Origin: UBA1952 sp965246855
Lineage (GTDB): Bacteria > Bacteroidota > Bacteroidia > Chitinophagales > Chitinophagaceae
Direction: 5' to 3'
Length of the DNA stretch: 64,000 bases
NCBI GenBank assembly: GCA_965246855.1
Contig: CBDFFP010000002.1
Span: 62,001 to 126,000, forward strand
The position numbers and the translations under genes were made by a program. Below, one piece after another: positions 34,995 through 44,900 of the stretch (the first letter of the stretch is position 1; every line of letters begins with the position of its first letter). The notes under the pieces are model-generated. The model ran no database searches, was not told where the DNA came from, and worked only from the letters and a program-made list of their open reading frames with translations.

Positions 34995-37394
34995 CTACTT
35001 CTTCAAATACTTCTCTAACCACTGGTCTTGTTCCCACAGCACGTGTAGGATGTTCTCCTTCGCCATGTAGCCGTGGGCTTCTTTGGGCAGCAACACCATC
35101 CGCACCGGCGCACCGAGGTTTTTTAAGGCTCCGAAGTAACGCTCCGTCTGAAGCGTAAACGTGCCGGGGTTGTTGTCGGCATCGCCGTGAATCAAGAGCA
35201 GCGGGGTTTTCATTTTGTCGGCATTCATAAACGGCGACATGGTGTTATAAATCTGCGGCACGTCCCAATAATTGCGCTGCTCGCTCTGGAAGCCAAAGGG
35301 CGTGAGCGTGCGGTTATACGCACCGCTGCGGGCAATGCCACAGGCAAAAAGGTTAGTGTGGGTCAACAGGTTGGCCGTCATAAAAGCGCCGTAGGAATGT
35401 CCGCCTACTGCTACCCGCTTCCGGTCAATGTATCCGCGCTGGTCAAGCGCATCAATTGCCGCTTCGGCATTGGCCGCCAGTTGGGGGATAAAAGAATCGT
35501 TTGGCTCGGTGGTTCCTTCGCCGATAATGGGGAAAGCGGCATCATCCAGAACGGCATAGCCTTTGGTTACCCAATACACAAAAGAGCCGTAGTAAGGAAA
35601 CGTAAAATCGTTGGGGTTCTGCGTGTTCTGCCCTGCCGTTGATTTGTTTTTGTATTCGGCAGGATACGCCCAGATAAGCAAGGGCAGCTTCTCCTTCGGC
35701 GCTTTCGGGTCGTAGCCTGCGGGCAGGTACAGCGTTCCGGTCAAGTCCACACTGTCTTTGCGTTTGTAGTGAATCACTTCTTTGTGAACACCGCTGAGCG
35801 CGCCAAACGGATTGGCAAACTGCGTGAGCGGAACGGCTTTCCCGGTGCGGATGTTGCGGACGGCGTAGTTGGGATAGCGGGTCGGAGATTCTTCCACCAC
35901 CAGCACCTCGCCTTTGCGGATGTCCAGAATGTCGTTCAGGGTTTCTTTCGAGTCCTTGAGCTTAGAGGTGTAGAGGCGCTTCTTTTGCAAGGTCTTCATG
36001 TCCATCTCGTCAATGAACGGAAACTGCCCGTCTTTGGTAAAGCCTTTGCCCATCAGATATGCCCTGCCATCTTCAATCTCTATCACGTCGCGGCCCCAGG
36101 CGTTGCGCGCGGTTTGGAAGTTGCCGGGGTTGCTGTACTCGTCTTGATAGTTGCGGTCTGCCATCAACTGTGAAACGCCGGTAGCGGGGTTCAGCAGATA
36201 GCTGCGCTGGCTGCGCGTGTCGTACCAGCTATCCGTAACAACGGCAACGGATTCATTTCCCCACTCAATGCCTTCATAGCGTTGAACGGTTTTGAAAAGC
36301 GGTTTTGGATTTTGAGAAAACGGTGCTTCCCATGTAAACAGCGCGTCGCGGAATTCTACTTTCTGCGCCGGGTCGCCGCCGTCTAAAGCCTCGGCATACA
36401 CCAATGTAGCGGGTGCATCATCGCGCCAATCCAGACTGCGCTTGCCCTTCCGCACGGCAGAAAAACCTTTGGGCATTACCTCCGTGAGCGGCACTTCATT
36501 CACCACTTTCACTACGGCTCCGGCTGCATTGTACACCGTCGTCGTCATGGGGAAACGACCCAGCGGAACGATGTAGGAATAAGGCCGCTGCACCGTCGTC
36601 AGCATCAGGTATTGACCGTCGGGGGAAAAGCTCATGCCGGTGTAAAGCCCTGCTTCCTTTACCATTTGCACCTCCCCGGAGAGTGGCACTTTCACCAGCG
36701 AGGCGCGCATCAGGGTTTCAAAATTGGCTTCGTCCATCGGGTTTTTCAGCAAGTCCTGATACGTCCGGTTTTGCGACACTTTTCCATCCGAAACAGAAAC
36801 CGTAGGCCCGGCAGGCAGGGAGCCTTTTGCATTCAGCAACGCCGGACGAGCCTGAGGAAGCTGCCGCACCAGAAGCGCATCCGAGCTTTTGTACCACACA
36901 TAAGGGCTGCCCAGATTGGCGTTGAGGTTATCGGGCGTAAGGGCGCGGGCGGTAGCCGTAGCGAGATCCAGCACCCACAATTGCACACCTTTGTCGGTGG
37001 TATGCGTGAAGGCCAGCTCCCTTTCGTCGGGCGAAAAGCTGAGGTAGGTAATGCGCAGATTCTGGGGCAATCCCGTTACCTGCATTTCTGTTTTGGCGGT
37101 GCGCTTGCGGATTTTGAGGTTGTTGATATAGCTCACCGTGCTGCCGATATTGGTTACCGGATTTACGCGCAGCCCGGCCAGCTTCATCTCTTCTTGGTTC
37201 AGGTCTTCCAGCGATTTATAGGTGGGCCGGTAAGCGAAAATCATCCACTCCTTTTTGCTGTCCAGAAACACCGATGGGGGCCGGTTATAGTCGGCCAGTT
37301 GCAGGATTTCCGCCGGTGGCTTTTGGTAGGTAAGGGCTTCCTGCGCCTGCACAGCAGTTGTGGAAAGCAGCAGAAAAAGAAGGATGTGCTTCAT
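34995..37394 (-). CDS. S9-family serine peptidase (prolyl oligopeptidase fold)
   Basis: The product has 799 residues with a signal peptide (LLFLLLSTTAVQAQ). Residues about 25-540 form the beta-propeller cap with WD40-like motifs (ITYLSFSPDERELAF, TGMSFSPDGQYLML). The alpha/beta hydrolase domain has the nucleophile elbow VGGHSYGAFM, the aspartate in LIHGDADNNPGTF, and the His in LPKEAHGY. The propeller and catalytic spacing resemble bacterial and plant glutamyl endopeptidase-like S9 enzymes. It is a periplasmic or secreted peptidase that trims oligopeptides. Confidence 0.9.
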   Translation of the reverse strand: MKHILLFLLLSTTAVQAQEALTYQKPPAEILQLADYNRPPSVFLDSKKEWMIFAYRPTYKSLEDLNQEEMKLAGLRVNPVTNIGSTVSYINNLKIRKRTAKTEMQVTGLPQNLRITYLSFSPDERELAFTHTTDKGVQLWVLDLATATARALTPDNLNANLGSPYVWYKSSDALLVRQLPQARPALLNAKGSLPAGPTVSVSDGKVSQNRTYQDLLKNPMDEANFETLMRASLVKVPLSGEVQMVKEAGLYTGMSFSPDGQYLMLTTVQRPYSYIVPLGRFPMTTTVYNAAGAVVKVVNEVPLTEVMPKGFSAVRKGKRSLDWRDDAPATLVYAEALDGGDPAQKVEFRDALFTWEAPFSQNPKPLFKTVQRYEGIEWGNESVAVVTDSWYDTRSQRSYLLNPATGVSQLMADRNYQDEYSNPGNFQTARNAWGRDVIEIEDGRAYLMGKGFTKDGQFPFIDEMDMKTLQKKRLYTSKLKDSKETLNDILDIRKGEVLVVEESPTRYPNYAVRNIRTGKAVPLTQFANPFGALSGVHKEVIHYKRKDSVDLTGTLYLPAGYDPKAPKEKLPLLIWAYPAEYKNKSTAGQNTQNPNDFTFPYYGSFVYWVTKGYAVLDDAAFPIIGEGTTEPNDSFIPQLAANAEAAIDALDQRGYIDRKRVAVGGHSYGAFMTANLLTHTNLFACGIARSGAYNRTLTPFGFQSEQRNYWDVPQIYNTMSPFMNADKMKTPLLLIHGDADNNPGTFTLQTERYFGALKNLGAPVRMVLLPKEAHGYMAKENILHVLWEQDQWLEKYLKK

Positions 37395-37542
37395 TTAGGA
37401 AGATGTTTTGGGGAAGGTTTCAAAAGTAGCGACAAAGGATACGGTTTCCCCACAGCCGCTTCGTATTCGCACGGGCATGGAGTTTATTCTAAGTTGAGGC
37501 ACGTCTGAGACGGCTTTCCCCATCCCTATAAACCCCTACCCT

Positions 37543-37821
37543 ATGAACACGCTTATCCAAACCGACCTTGCCCAAAAGCTGGAACTTTTCGGCACACAGG
37601 CCTGCCAGGCCGACCCGGCAAACTTTGATGATTACACGATTAAAGACGTAGAGAACGCTTTTGTTCTCAAGATAAGTTCCGCCAGAAAGTGTATGGCTTT
37701 TCAGACCGCGAAGAACATGGAAGAGCGACTGAAAGCGCAGGCATTTGAAGTGTCTAAAACAGCCATTTGCCTCGGCTACGGATCCTATATCTGTTTGGAG
37801 TTTACGGTGGAGAAAGAGTAG
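37543..37821 (+). CDS. Small cytosolic protein, unknown
   Basis: The product has 92 residues, starting MNTLIQTDLAQKLELFG. It has four Cys, mixed helix and strand, no signal peptide and no recognised family. An ATG at 37543 and codon use like the neighbours support a real gene, but evidence is limited. It is isolated between the S9 peptidase and tRNA-Leu. Confidence 0.5.
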   Translation: MNTLIQTDLAQKLELFGTQACQADPANFDDYTIKDVENAFVLKISSARKCMAFQTAKNMEERLKAQAFEVSKTAICLGYGSYICLEFTVEKE

Positions 37822-37891
37822 GCGCGCATCTAAACGCGAACGCCTTGAAATCTGACCACGAAAAGGACAACTTTCAACCTTACGGACAAAG

Positions 37892-37918
37892 AAAAACCCG
37901 CGATTTTCGCGGGTTTTT
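37892..37918 (-). terminator. Terminator downstream of tRNA-Leu
   Basis: A perfect stem AAAAACCCGCGA/TCGCGGGTTTTT with a 3-base loop, about 15 bases past the tRNA end. It also faces the small gene on the plus strand. Confidence 0.85.
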
Positions 37919-37932
37919 CTTTTGGTACTCTG

Positions 37933-38014
37933 TGCCCAGGAATGGATTCGAACCATCACACCTTACGGCGCCGCCACCTGAAGACGGTGCGTCTACCAAT
38001 TTCGCCACCTGGGC
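37933..38014 (-). tRNA. tRNA-Leu (anticodon CAG)
   Basis: Acceptor GCCCAGG/CCTGGGC, D-arm GCG/CGC with AAATTGGTAGA loop, anticodon stem CCGTC/GGCGG with loop TTCAGGT (anticodon CAG), a long class II variable arm and T-loop TTCGAAT. CCA is not encoded. The promoter lies upstream. Confidence 0.95.
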
Positions 38015-38032
38015 TTTCGCAATTGGGGAGCG

Positions 38033-38063
38033 CAAAAGTAAGTCCGACGCGCAATTTTCCAAA
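38033..38063 (-). promoter_or_regulatory. Promoter of tRNA-Leu
   Basis: On the minus strand, TTTG (38060-38063), 19 bases and TACTTTTG (38033-38040), ending 18 bases before the mature 5' end. An exact match to the phylum consensus. Confidence 0.75.
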
Positions 38064-38078
38064 TTCTTTTTTCGTCCT

Positions 38079-39032
38079 TCACAGCGCCAGCAGGCTACAT
38101 CCGCGTAGTGCGGAGTGGTCTAATCGGCCTGCCACTTCAAAAGTGCCGTTGGCGTGAACGCGGCCCAAATCTTCCGTTGCCAGAAACGCGCAGGATTGTT
38201 GGTTGGAAAGGTCAACGATGTTAAGCGCGCCGCTGCCTTCCATTGTGACGCACAGCGGGTCCTGCACCTCGCGCACGAGTGCGCGCATGGTGGACGAAGG
38301 CGTGAAAATCCCTTCGCCATTGCTATACGCCTGCGATAACATCTCGGTCATGCCGTATTCGGAGTGAACAGCGGAGAGAGAAAAAGCGTCTTTCAAAATC
38401 GTGTGCACTTCGTGGCGCGTCAGCTCTTTTTTCCTGCCTTTCATGCCGCCGGTTTCCATCACAATTGTATGGTGCAGGGGCATGGGAAAGGCTTCTGCAA
38501 AATCCAGCAGCGCAAAGGTGACGCCGAGCAAAAGCGTCTTTTGGCCGCGCACTTCGCATTCCCTCAAACGCTCGGCCAGTGCGGCGTGGTCGTACAGGAA
38601 GAAGCCGCTTTCCGGGTGATTGCTTTCCCGCACCAAAGCCTCGGCCATGTACACCAGCGAACTTCCACTCCGCTCCAGATACGCAGGTAAAAGCGCCAGA
38701 ATTACCCAATCTTTCGCCGGGCCGTAAGCGGCAGTAAATCCTTCCTTAAAAGACCGCTCATACACCGAAATATCCCGTACAAAATGGCGGCTCGTTTCCG
38801 CGCCCGTCGTTCCGCTGGACGTGAAGACGGCGTCAAACGGCCCGTCGGGATTTCCGGTAACAACGGTGTGGGTTTTGAAGAAGGAAATGGGCAGGAAAGG
38901 AATGTCCGTTATAGTGGAAACGGCATCGGGTGTGCGGCGCAGGGCACGGGCATAGCTTTGGTATACGGCGCAGCCTTCGTACTGCACATGGTACAGTGCC
39001 AGCGCCGCTTTTTCAAAATCCTCTTTTTTCAT
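38079..39032 (-). CDS. LuxE/PaaK-like acyl-protein synthetase family protein
   Basis: The product has 317 residues. The segment VFTSSGTTGAETSRHFV (about 70-86) is the ATP/AMP-binding loop of adenylate-forming LuxE-type enzymes. IPFLPISFFKTH just before it and HSEYGMTEMLSQAYS (about 218-232) are further family blocks. LuxE proteins activate fatty acids as acyl-AMP. No luciferase or reductase genes are nearby, so the role here is more likely in lipid or surface glycan acylation. A tRNA promoter lies just past its 3' end. Confidence 0.8.
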   Translation of the reverse strand: MKKEDFEKAALALYHVQYEGCAVYQSYARALRRTPDAVSTITDIPFLPISFFKTHTVVTGNPDGPFDAVFTSSGTTGAETSRHFVRDISVYERSFKEGFTAAYGPAKDWVILALLPAYLERSGSSLVYMAEALVRESNHPESGFFLYDHAALAERLRECEVRGQKTLLLGVTFALLDFAEAFPMPLHHTIVMETGGMKGRKKELTRHEVHTILKDAFSLSAVHSEYGMTEMLSQAYSNGEGIFTPSSTMRALVREVQDPLCVTMEGSGALNIVDLSNQQSCAFLATEDLGRVHANGTFEVAGRLDHSALRGCSLLAL

Positions 39033-39077
39033 TTTTCCTTAGAATCCCCGCCGCCTGCTGCGCCTTAATTTTAAAAC

Positions 39078-39548
39078 ATGAATCTGCACAAAACGCTTCT
39101 GGTTGTCGGTCTGTCGCTGGTGTTTTTCTCCTGTAAGAAATCGGCTTCCTCCAGCATCAAGCCCCAAATCAGCAACCTGCAACAGTCGGGCAAAGTGATA
39201 AATATTTACCCCGGTAGCCAGGACACGCTTTTGTTCGGCTTCGACTTTAAGGACGGCAATGCCGACATCAACGGCGGGAACGCAAAAGTAGTTTTCAAAA
39301 ACCTTGTGGACACAGCAGACTCCGCCATTAGCTATCCCTTTCCACAATTCAGCGCAGCACTGGATGCCAACAAAGGCGTAACCGGATCGGCAGTGATTTT
39401 CTTAGACGCGACGGCCATTCTTTTCCAGTTCGACGACACCACAAAAACGCGCATCGCCCGCCGCTACGAAATGTATATGGCCGACGACGCGGGCAATAAA
39501 AGCAACGTGCTGAAAACGGACTCGGTGTTGATTATTAATGAGCCGTAG
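39078..39548 (+). CDS. Small lipoprotein
   Basis: The product has 156 residues with lipobox VFFSC (Cys about 19) and a Ser/Lys-rich linker. The mature part has GFDFKDGNADING (about 56-68), a pattern seen in Bacteroidetes lipoproteins with Ig-like or cadherin-like folds. No defined function. Its start lies 45 bases from that of the divergent LuxE-like gene, so they share a control region. Confidence 0.7.
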   Translation: MNLHKTLLVVGLSLVFFSCKKSASSSIKPQISNLQQSGKVINIYPGSQDTLLFGFDFKDGNADINGGNAKVVFKNLVDTADSAISYPFPQFSAALDANKGVTGSAVIFLDATAILFQFDDTTKTRIARRYEMYMADDAGNKSNVLKTDSVLIINEP

Positions 39549-39607
39549 CGGGTTAGATGGCGTTGGATAAGGTTCGTGTGTTAGGTTGGATTGACAGAAG
39601 TTAATTA

Positions 39608-39762
39608 AGCCCTGTAGGGGCGACGGTTTGGTGGCTTTTGAGTTTAGAATAAGAAGAGGGAGTCCCGTAGGGACGCAGGTTTGGCCTGACCGAACCTGCG
39701 TCCCTACGGGACTCCTTTTAATAAAGAAAGCGTTTTTACCAAACCTGCGCCCCTACAGGGCT
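39608..39762. repeat. Nested palindromic repeat (second family)
   Basis: Outer arms AGCCCTGTAGGGG (39608) and CCCCTACAGGGCT (39750) enclose a perfect 23-bp inverted repeat, 39659-39681 with 39693-39715, built of TCCCGTAGGGACGCAGG. The outer pair and the inner pair are variants of the same word (GTAGGGGCG, GTAGGGACG). The 269-base gap around it (39549-39817) has no gene. Confidence 0.8.
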
Positions 39763-39817
39763 GCAAAAAATCTTCTTCGCAAACCGTCAAGATTGCATAA
39801 GGACTGAACACTACTAT

Positions 39818-40606
39818 TCACGCCCCAAACGCTTTTATCTCCTCCAAAAGCTTTTCCCGTTCCGTAGCTTTTTTAGCTTCCCACTGTTCCTGCAAAGCCT
39901 TTGTGCCTTCCGTTTCGCCCTTCTCTTCCATGAATGCCGCCAGCGAAAGCAACGCATTGTGTTGGTCGTTGAAATCACCTGCATGTTCGGAAAGCTTTTC
40001 CAACGGTTTCATCATCTCGGCGATGCCAGCGGCTTCCAATCCTTCGGGCCACAGGTCTTTCACGGTTTTGGAGATGTAATGTAAATCCTTCGCCTTTTTG
40101 CGGATTTCATGTAGTTCTTCCTCAGACGGAACATCCCGTGCCAGAATGGTTTGCACCTCGGCCATGCGGTCGGCAAAAAAGGTTTGAATCACCGCTACGG
40201 AAAGTGCCATCGGCTCCATCTTCTTCAATCGTCTTTCCAGTTTTGCCAGTATTTCCGGGGTGTAGAAATCGCTGTAAGATTGTTGCGCTTCTTCCTTTCT
40301 TCCCGCTAACCAGTCCACGTATTCCGGCACGGGCGGCTCCGCCTTTTGGGCTTTGTGTGTCATGAGTTGTGCGTCGCGGATAGCACCGGAAAGGCGATAA
40401 AGCTGCCGGAACTTTTTGGGCAACTCCGGTACTTCTGCCCCACCCGCTTCGCTTAACCGCAGCAAGGCGCGCAGCTTCTTCACCGCCACCCGGAAGCCGT
40501 GAATGTTTTCTTCTTCATACTCGGGCGCAATCGTAAAACCTTCCGACACTACTTCGCGCGCGGCTTTGCCGAGTGCTTCGGCAACGAGTTCCTGAGGCCA
40601 TTCCAT
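39818..40606 (-). CDS. CHAD domain protein
   Basis: The product has 262 residues, all helical. Conserved His/Arg-rich repeats are IHGFRVAVKKLRALLR (about 34-49), SGAIRDAQLM, LHEIRKKAKDLHYISK (about 166-181) and AGDFNDQHNALLSL. These are the basic faces of the CHAD fold that binds polyphosphate. No CYTH domain partner is fused or adjacent. A role with polyphosphate granules is likely from the family. Confidence 0.9.
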   Translation of the reverse strand: MEWPQELVAEALGKAAREVVSEGFTIAPEYEEENIHGFRVAVKKLRALLRLSEAGGAEVPELPKKFRQLYRLSGAIRDAQLMTHKAQKAEPPVPEYVDWLAGRKEEAQQSYSDFYTPEILAKLERRLKKMEPMALSVAVIQTFFADRMAEVQTILARDVPSEEELHEIRKKAKDLHYISKTVKDLWPEGLEAAGIAEMMKPLEKLSEHAGDFNDQHNALLSLAAFMEEKGETEGTKALQEQWEAKKATEREKLLEEIKAFGA

Positions 40607-40680
40607 ACCGGCAGGGGTTATAAAAGCTGTTCCAGTGCGAAAATATTTTTGTTTTCCTTTCCCCCAAAAGCCCGCGCGCC

Positions 40681-40935
40681 TTTGTTTGGCTTTTCCGGGC
40701 GCTCGGCAGCAGCAGTCGCTCCTTCGGTTGCCTTTTCCGCGTATTGGGCTGGCCTTTTCGCCTGTTCGGATAATTAAAAATGCTTTTCCGTTAAGGGTTT
40801 CGGGCGTTCGGTGGCCTTTTTCGCCTATTCGGAAGCCTTTTTCGGGCGTTCGGCTAACATTTCCGGACTATGTGTTTGGCTTCCGGGCATCCGAAAAGGG
40901 CTTTAAAGTGCTTTTCGCTGAAATCTGTCTTTCCG
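40681..40935. repeat. Degenerate tandem array, period about 21 bp (array C)
   Basis: Words such as GGCCTTTTTCGCC, AAGCCTTTTTCGGGCGTTCGG and AACATTTCCGG recur at about 40815, 40836, 40857 and 40878, with looser copies at 40690, 40710, 40731 and 40752. The 40607-40987 gap has no gene. Several units hold CGTTCGG or TATTCGG between the T-rich blocks. Confidence 0.65.
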
Positions 40936-40987
40936 GGAGAAGCTGGCGTCATTTTTAAATTCCCTCCTTCTTTTCCCTTCCTTTCTT

Positions 40988-41884
40988 ATGTCCATTGGCT
41001 ACGCCTGCATCAACCTGACGCTCCAGGACAAAGGCATTACTTCCACCAAAGGCATGGTTCGCAAAACATGGCTGGAACGCGGGCTGCCGTATGCTTCGCA
41101 ACTGGCCTTGCAAAACGTGACGGCCCTGATGCACATTCTGGACTGGAACATCGCCCACGGCATCGGTGTTTTCCGCGTCACGTCCGACCTTTTTCCCTGG
41201 CATTCGGAGTATGCGCTGGAAGAATTGCCGGATTTCCGGCTGATACGCGCGACGCTGGAAGAGTGTGGCAAAAAGCCCATTCGCATCACCACCCATCCCG
41301 GCCCTTATAACAAGCTGGCGGGTGAAGGACAAACGCTGGAAAACACGATAATTGAGCTGGAAAACCACAGCCGCGTGTTTGACCTGATGGGGCTTGCGCC
41401 TTCGCACTACAACAAGATAAACATCCACGTGGGCGGCGTGTATGGCGACAAGCAATTTGCACTGGATCGTTTTGCTCAGAATTTTGAACAGCTTTCCGAC
41501 GGCCTGCGCAAACGCCTGACCGTGGAAAACGACGACAAAGCCGGACTGTACAGCGTACGGGATTTAATGCCGCTCCACGAGCGCATCGGCATCCCGATTG
41601 TGTTTGATTATTTCCACCACAGCCTGCACCCCGATAGGCTTTCAGAAGAGGAAGCGTTCCTTGCGACGTATGGAACGTGGGATGTAAAACCGGTGTTTCA
41701 TTTCAGCTCTTCGCGCCGCGATTTTGAGGAGCCAAAGGCCCGCCGGGAAGCGCACAGCGACTGGGTTTACGACGAGATAAACACCTATGGCAAGGACGTG
41801 GACATTATGCTGGAAACAAAGATGAAAGAGAAGGCGCTGCTGCACTATCTGACAGGCGAAAAGGCTTCTGAAAATCCGGCGTAG
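40988..41884 (+). CDS. uvsE: UV damage endonuclease UvsE/UVDE
   Basis: The product has 298 residues, a TIM barrel. It begins SIGYACINLTL and has FRVTSDLFPWHSEYAL (about 62-77), RITTHPGPYN (about 99-108), INIHVGGVYGDK (about 139-150), LTVENDD (about 170-176) and VFDYFHHSLHP (about 197-207). The His, Glu and Asp in these blocks are the metal ligands. The enzyme nicks DNA 5' of UV photoproducts and other lesions, starting an alternative excision repair route. It is followed 56 bases later by the histidine kinase gene on the same strand. Confidence 0.93.
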   Translation: MSIGYACINLTLQDKGITSTKGMVRKTWLERGLPYASQLALQNVTALMHILDWNIAHGIGVFRVTSDLFPWHSEYALEELPDFRLIRATLEECGKKPIRITTHPGPYNKLAGEGQTLENTIIELENHSRVFDLMGLAPSHYNKINIHVGGVYGDKQFALDRFAQNFEQLSDGLRKRLTVENDDKAGLYSVRDLMPLHERIGIPIVFDYFHHSLHPDRLSEEEAFLATYGTWDVKPVFHFSSSRRDFEEPKARREAHSDWVYDEINTYGKDVDIMLETKMKEKALLHYLTGEKASENPA

Positions 41885-41940
41885 AAGCCTTTGAGGGCAA
41901 TAGGAATGCTGCCGTAAATTCGGCCCTTTCCCGCTCTGGC

Positions 41941-44900
41941 ATGAAGCAAAAAGATCCCTCAATTTCTCCTTCCGACAAAGCCCAACAACTCGTGGATGCC
42001 AATCTGCGCAGCCTTTTTGAGCAGGCTCCTGTCATCATGCATGTGATGCGCGGGCCGGAACACCGTTTTGAGTTTTTTCACCCGTTGGGAAAAGCCTTGA
42101 GCGGCGGGCGCGACTTCACGGGCATGAAGGTGGCCGAGGCGCTGCCGGAGTATGAGGAGCAAGGCTTTGTAAAGCTCTTGGATGACATCTACCAATCGGG
42201 CGAAAACATTTCGCTGCCCGAAACCTACGCGCAAACGCGGCAGCCCGACGGCAGCTTTGTAGAAGGTTATTACGATGTGATTCTCCGGCCTTTCCGCGAT
42301 GAGACAGGAGCCATAACCGGCATTCTGAACATCTCGGTAGATGTTACCGACAAGGTGTTGGCCCGCAAGAAAGCAGAAGAAAGCGAAGCCGCCCTGCGCC
42401 ATCTGAAAGATCAGTTGGACCTGAGCATCAGCGCGGGCCGCATTGGTACTTGGCATTGGGACGTGAAGGCCGACGTGCTTTTCTGGAGCAAGGAGCAGGA
42501 AGCCCTTTACGGACTGGAAGAAGGCAGTTTTGGGGGACGTTCTGCAGATTTTACCCGCTTTATCCACCCCGAAGACTATGTCCGGATGCAGGCCAAAAAC
42601 GACGAACGGATTCAAAGCCCGAACCCGGATTATCAGGAGGAATTCCGCATTACCCGGCCCGACGGCGCAGTTCGCTGGATACAGGCCCGGCAACGAAAGC
42701 TACTCGACGGAGAGGGAAATCTGACTGCTATCACCGGCATCAACATTGACATTACAGACCAGAAAGAAGCCGGGGAAAGAGTGCTGGAAAGCGAAGCCCG
42801 CTTCCGCCTGATGGCCGACGCGATACCGGAAATCGTGTGGGTGACCGACGCCAACGGTAACGGAGAGTTTATGAACAAGCGTTGGGAAGACTACAGCGGC
42901 GCAGCCTACGTTCCGAACAATGCCGAAATGGCGCAGACTTTTATGCACCCGGAAGACATTCCTAAAATCATGGGGTCTTTTGGAAAAGCCCTTCAAACAG
43001 GAATGCCTTTTGAAGTAGAGCAGCGCAATCTTTCCGCCTCCGGCCACTATCGCTGGTTCCTGAACCGGGGCGTGCCTTACCGCAGTCCGCAAACCGGCGA
43101 AATTGAAAAATGGTTTGGCATCAGCACCGACATCCATGAGCGCAAAACCATGGAAAGCGCCCTGCGGGAAAGCCGCAACCAACTGGAGTTTGCTATCGAA
43201 GCAACCGAGCTGGGCACCTGGGATTTCAACCCCGCTACCGGCACCTTCAAAAGCAATGCGCGACTGAAAGAGTGGTTTGGATTGGAAGAGGCAGAAGAAA
43301 TCTCTTTGACCCATGTGCTCGCCATAATTGACGAGGCCGACCAGCCCCGCGTAACAGAGGCCATCGACAAGGCTTTACAGTATGAATCGGGCGGCGTTTA
43401 CGACATGACCTACACCATTCGCAATCCGCAAACGGGAGCAGTGAGAAACGTGCGCGCGAAAGGAAGAGTGTATTTCAACGAAGAAAAAGTGGCTGTCCGT
43501 TTCAACGGCACCATACAAGACCTCACTGCCGAACTGGTGGCACAACGGCAGATTACCGAAAGCGAACAGCGCTTCCGGCAGTTCAGCAACAACATCGCCA
43601 ACCTGGCGTGGATAGCAGACGGCGAAGGCTGGATTTATTGGTATAATCAGCGGTGGTTTGAGTTTACCGGAACCACGCTGGAAGAAATGCAAGGCTGGGG
43701 CTGGAGCAAGGTGCATCATCCAGACCACACAGACCGCGTGGTAAGTTTCGTAAAAGAAGCATGGCACAAGCCGGAACCTTTTGAGCTGACCTTCCCCCTG
43801 CTTGGCGCCGATGGAAATTATCAGTGGTTCCTGACGCGCGGTGCGCCCATTCTGGACAAGGACGGAAAAGTGATTCGCTGGATTGGCACCAACACCAATA
43901 TCCACGAGCAGGTGCTGGCCCAGGAGGCCCTTAAGGAAAGCGAAGCCCGCTTCCGCACCCTGGCCGACAAGTTGCCGCTGCTCATCTGGATGAATTCCCC
44001 GGAAGGCGTGTCAGAGTTTACGTCGGCTTCGTGGGAGGAATTTTCCGGCATTGCCGACATCACTGAGGCTTGGCAATGGATGGCGCACCCGGATGACTGG
44101 GAGCGAATTATGGAAAACTGGGCAATGCATTTTGCCGCCGGGCTGCCGTTCCGCCAGGAGGTGCGCATCCGCAACAAACACGGCCAATACCGCTGGCACA
44201 ACTCCATCGGCGAGCCGATAAAAGACGCCAACGGCAACATCATCAAGTGGATTGGCGCGCTTACCGACATCCACGCGCAGAAAACTTTTGCTGAAGCCCT
44301 GGAGCGGCAGGTAGCCGGGCGTACGGAAGAGCTTGCCAAATCTAACCGCGAGCTGGAACGCTCCAACGAAGACCTCCAACAGTTTGCCCACGTAGCAAGC
44401 CACGACCTGAAAGAGCCAGTGCGCAAAATCATGGTCTTTGCCAACATGCTGGACAGCGCCGACGGAAAGGGCCTCTCCGAACGCGGCAGGATGAGCCTGG
44501 AAAAGATTCAGAACGCTGCCGAGCGAATGATGGGCATGATGAATGGCATACTGACCTATGCCCGCCTGAGCGCCGTAGACCAGACGATGGAGCCGATTGA
44601 TTTAGAAGAAGTAATTCGCAATGTGGAAGCCGATCTGGAGTTGCTGATGGAGCAGAAATCGGCCACCATTACAAGGGTTCAGTTGCCGCAGGTGAAGGGT
44701 ACACCGGTTTTGATTTACCAGCTCTTCTACAACCTGATTAACAACGCGCTGAAGTTTAGCCGGGCCGACGTCCCTGCCCACATCACCATTACCAGCGCTC
44801 CCGCAGAAAATGGTATGGTTGTGCTCACGCTTTCCGACAACGGCATCGGCTTTGAGCAGCAATACGCCGATAATATTTTCAAGACTTTTACGCGGCTCAA

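Noticed and set aside
37984..38014. Reading the tRNA-Leu anticodon as CTT (Lys)
   Set aside because: That stem has a G-G mismatch; the alternative CCGTC/GGCGG stem with loop TTCAGGT fits D-arm spacing and the long variable arm of tRNA-Leu.
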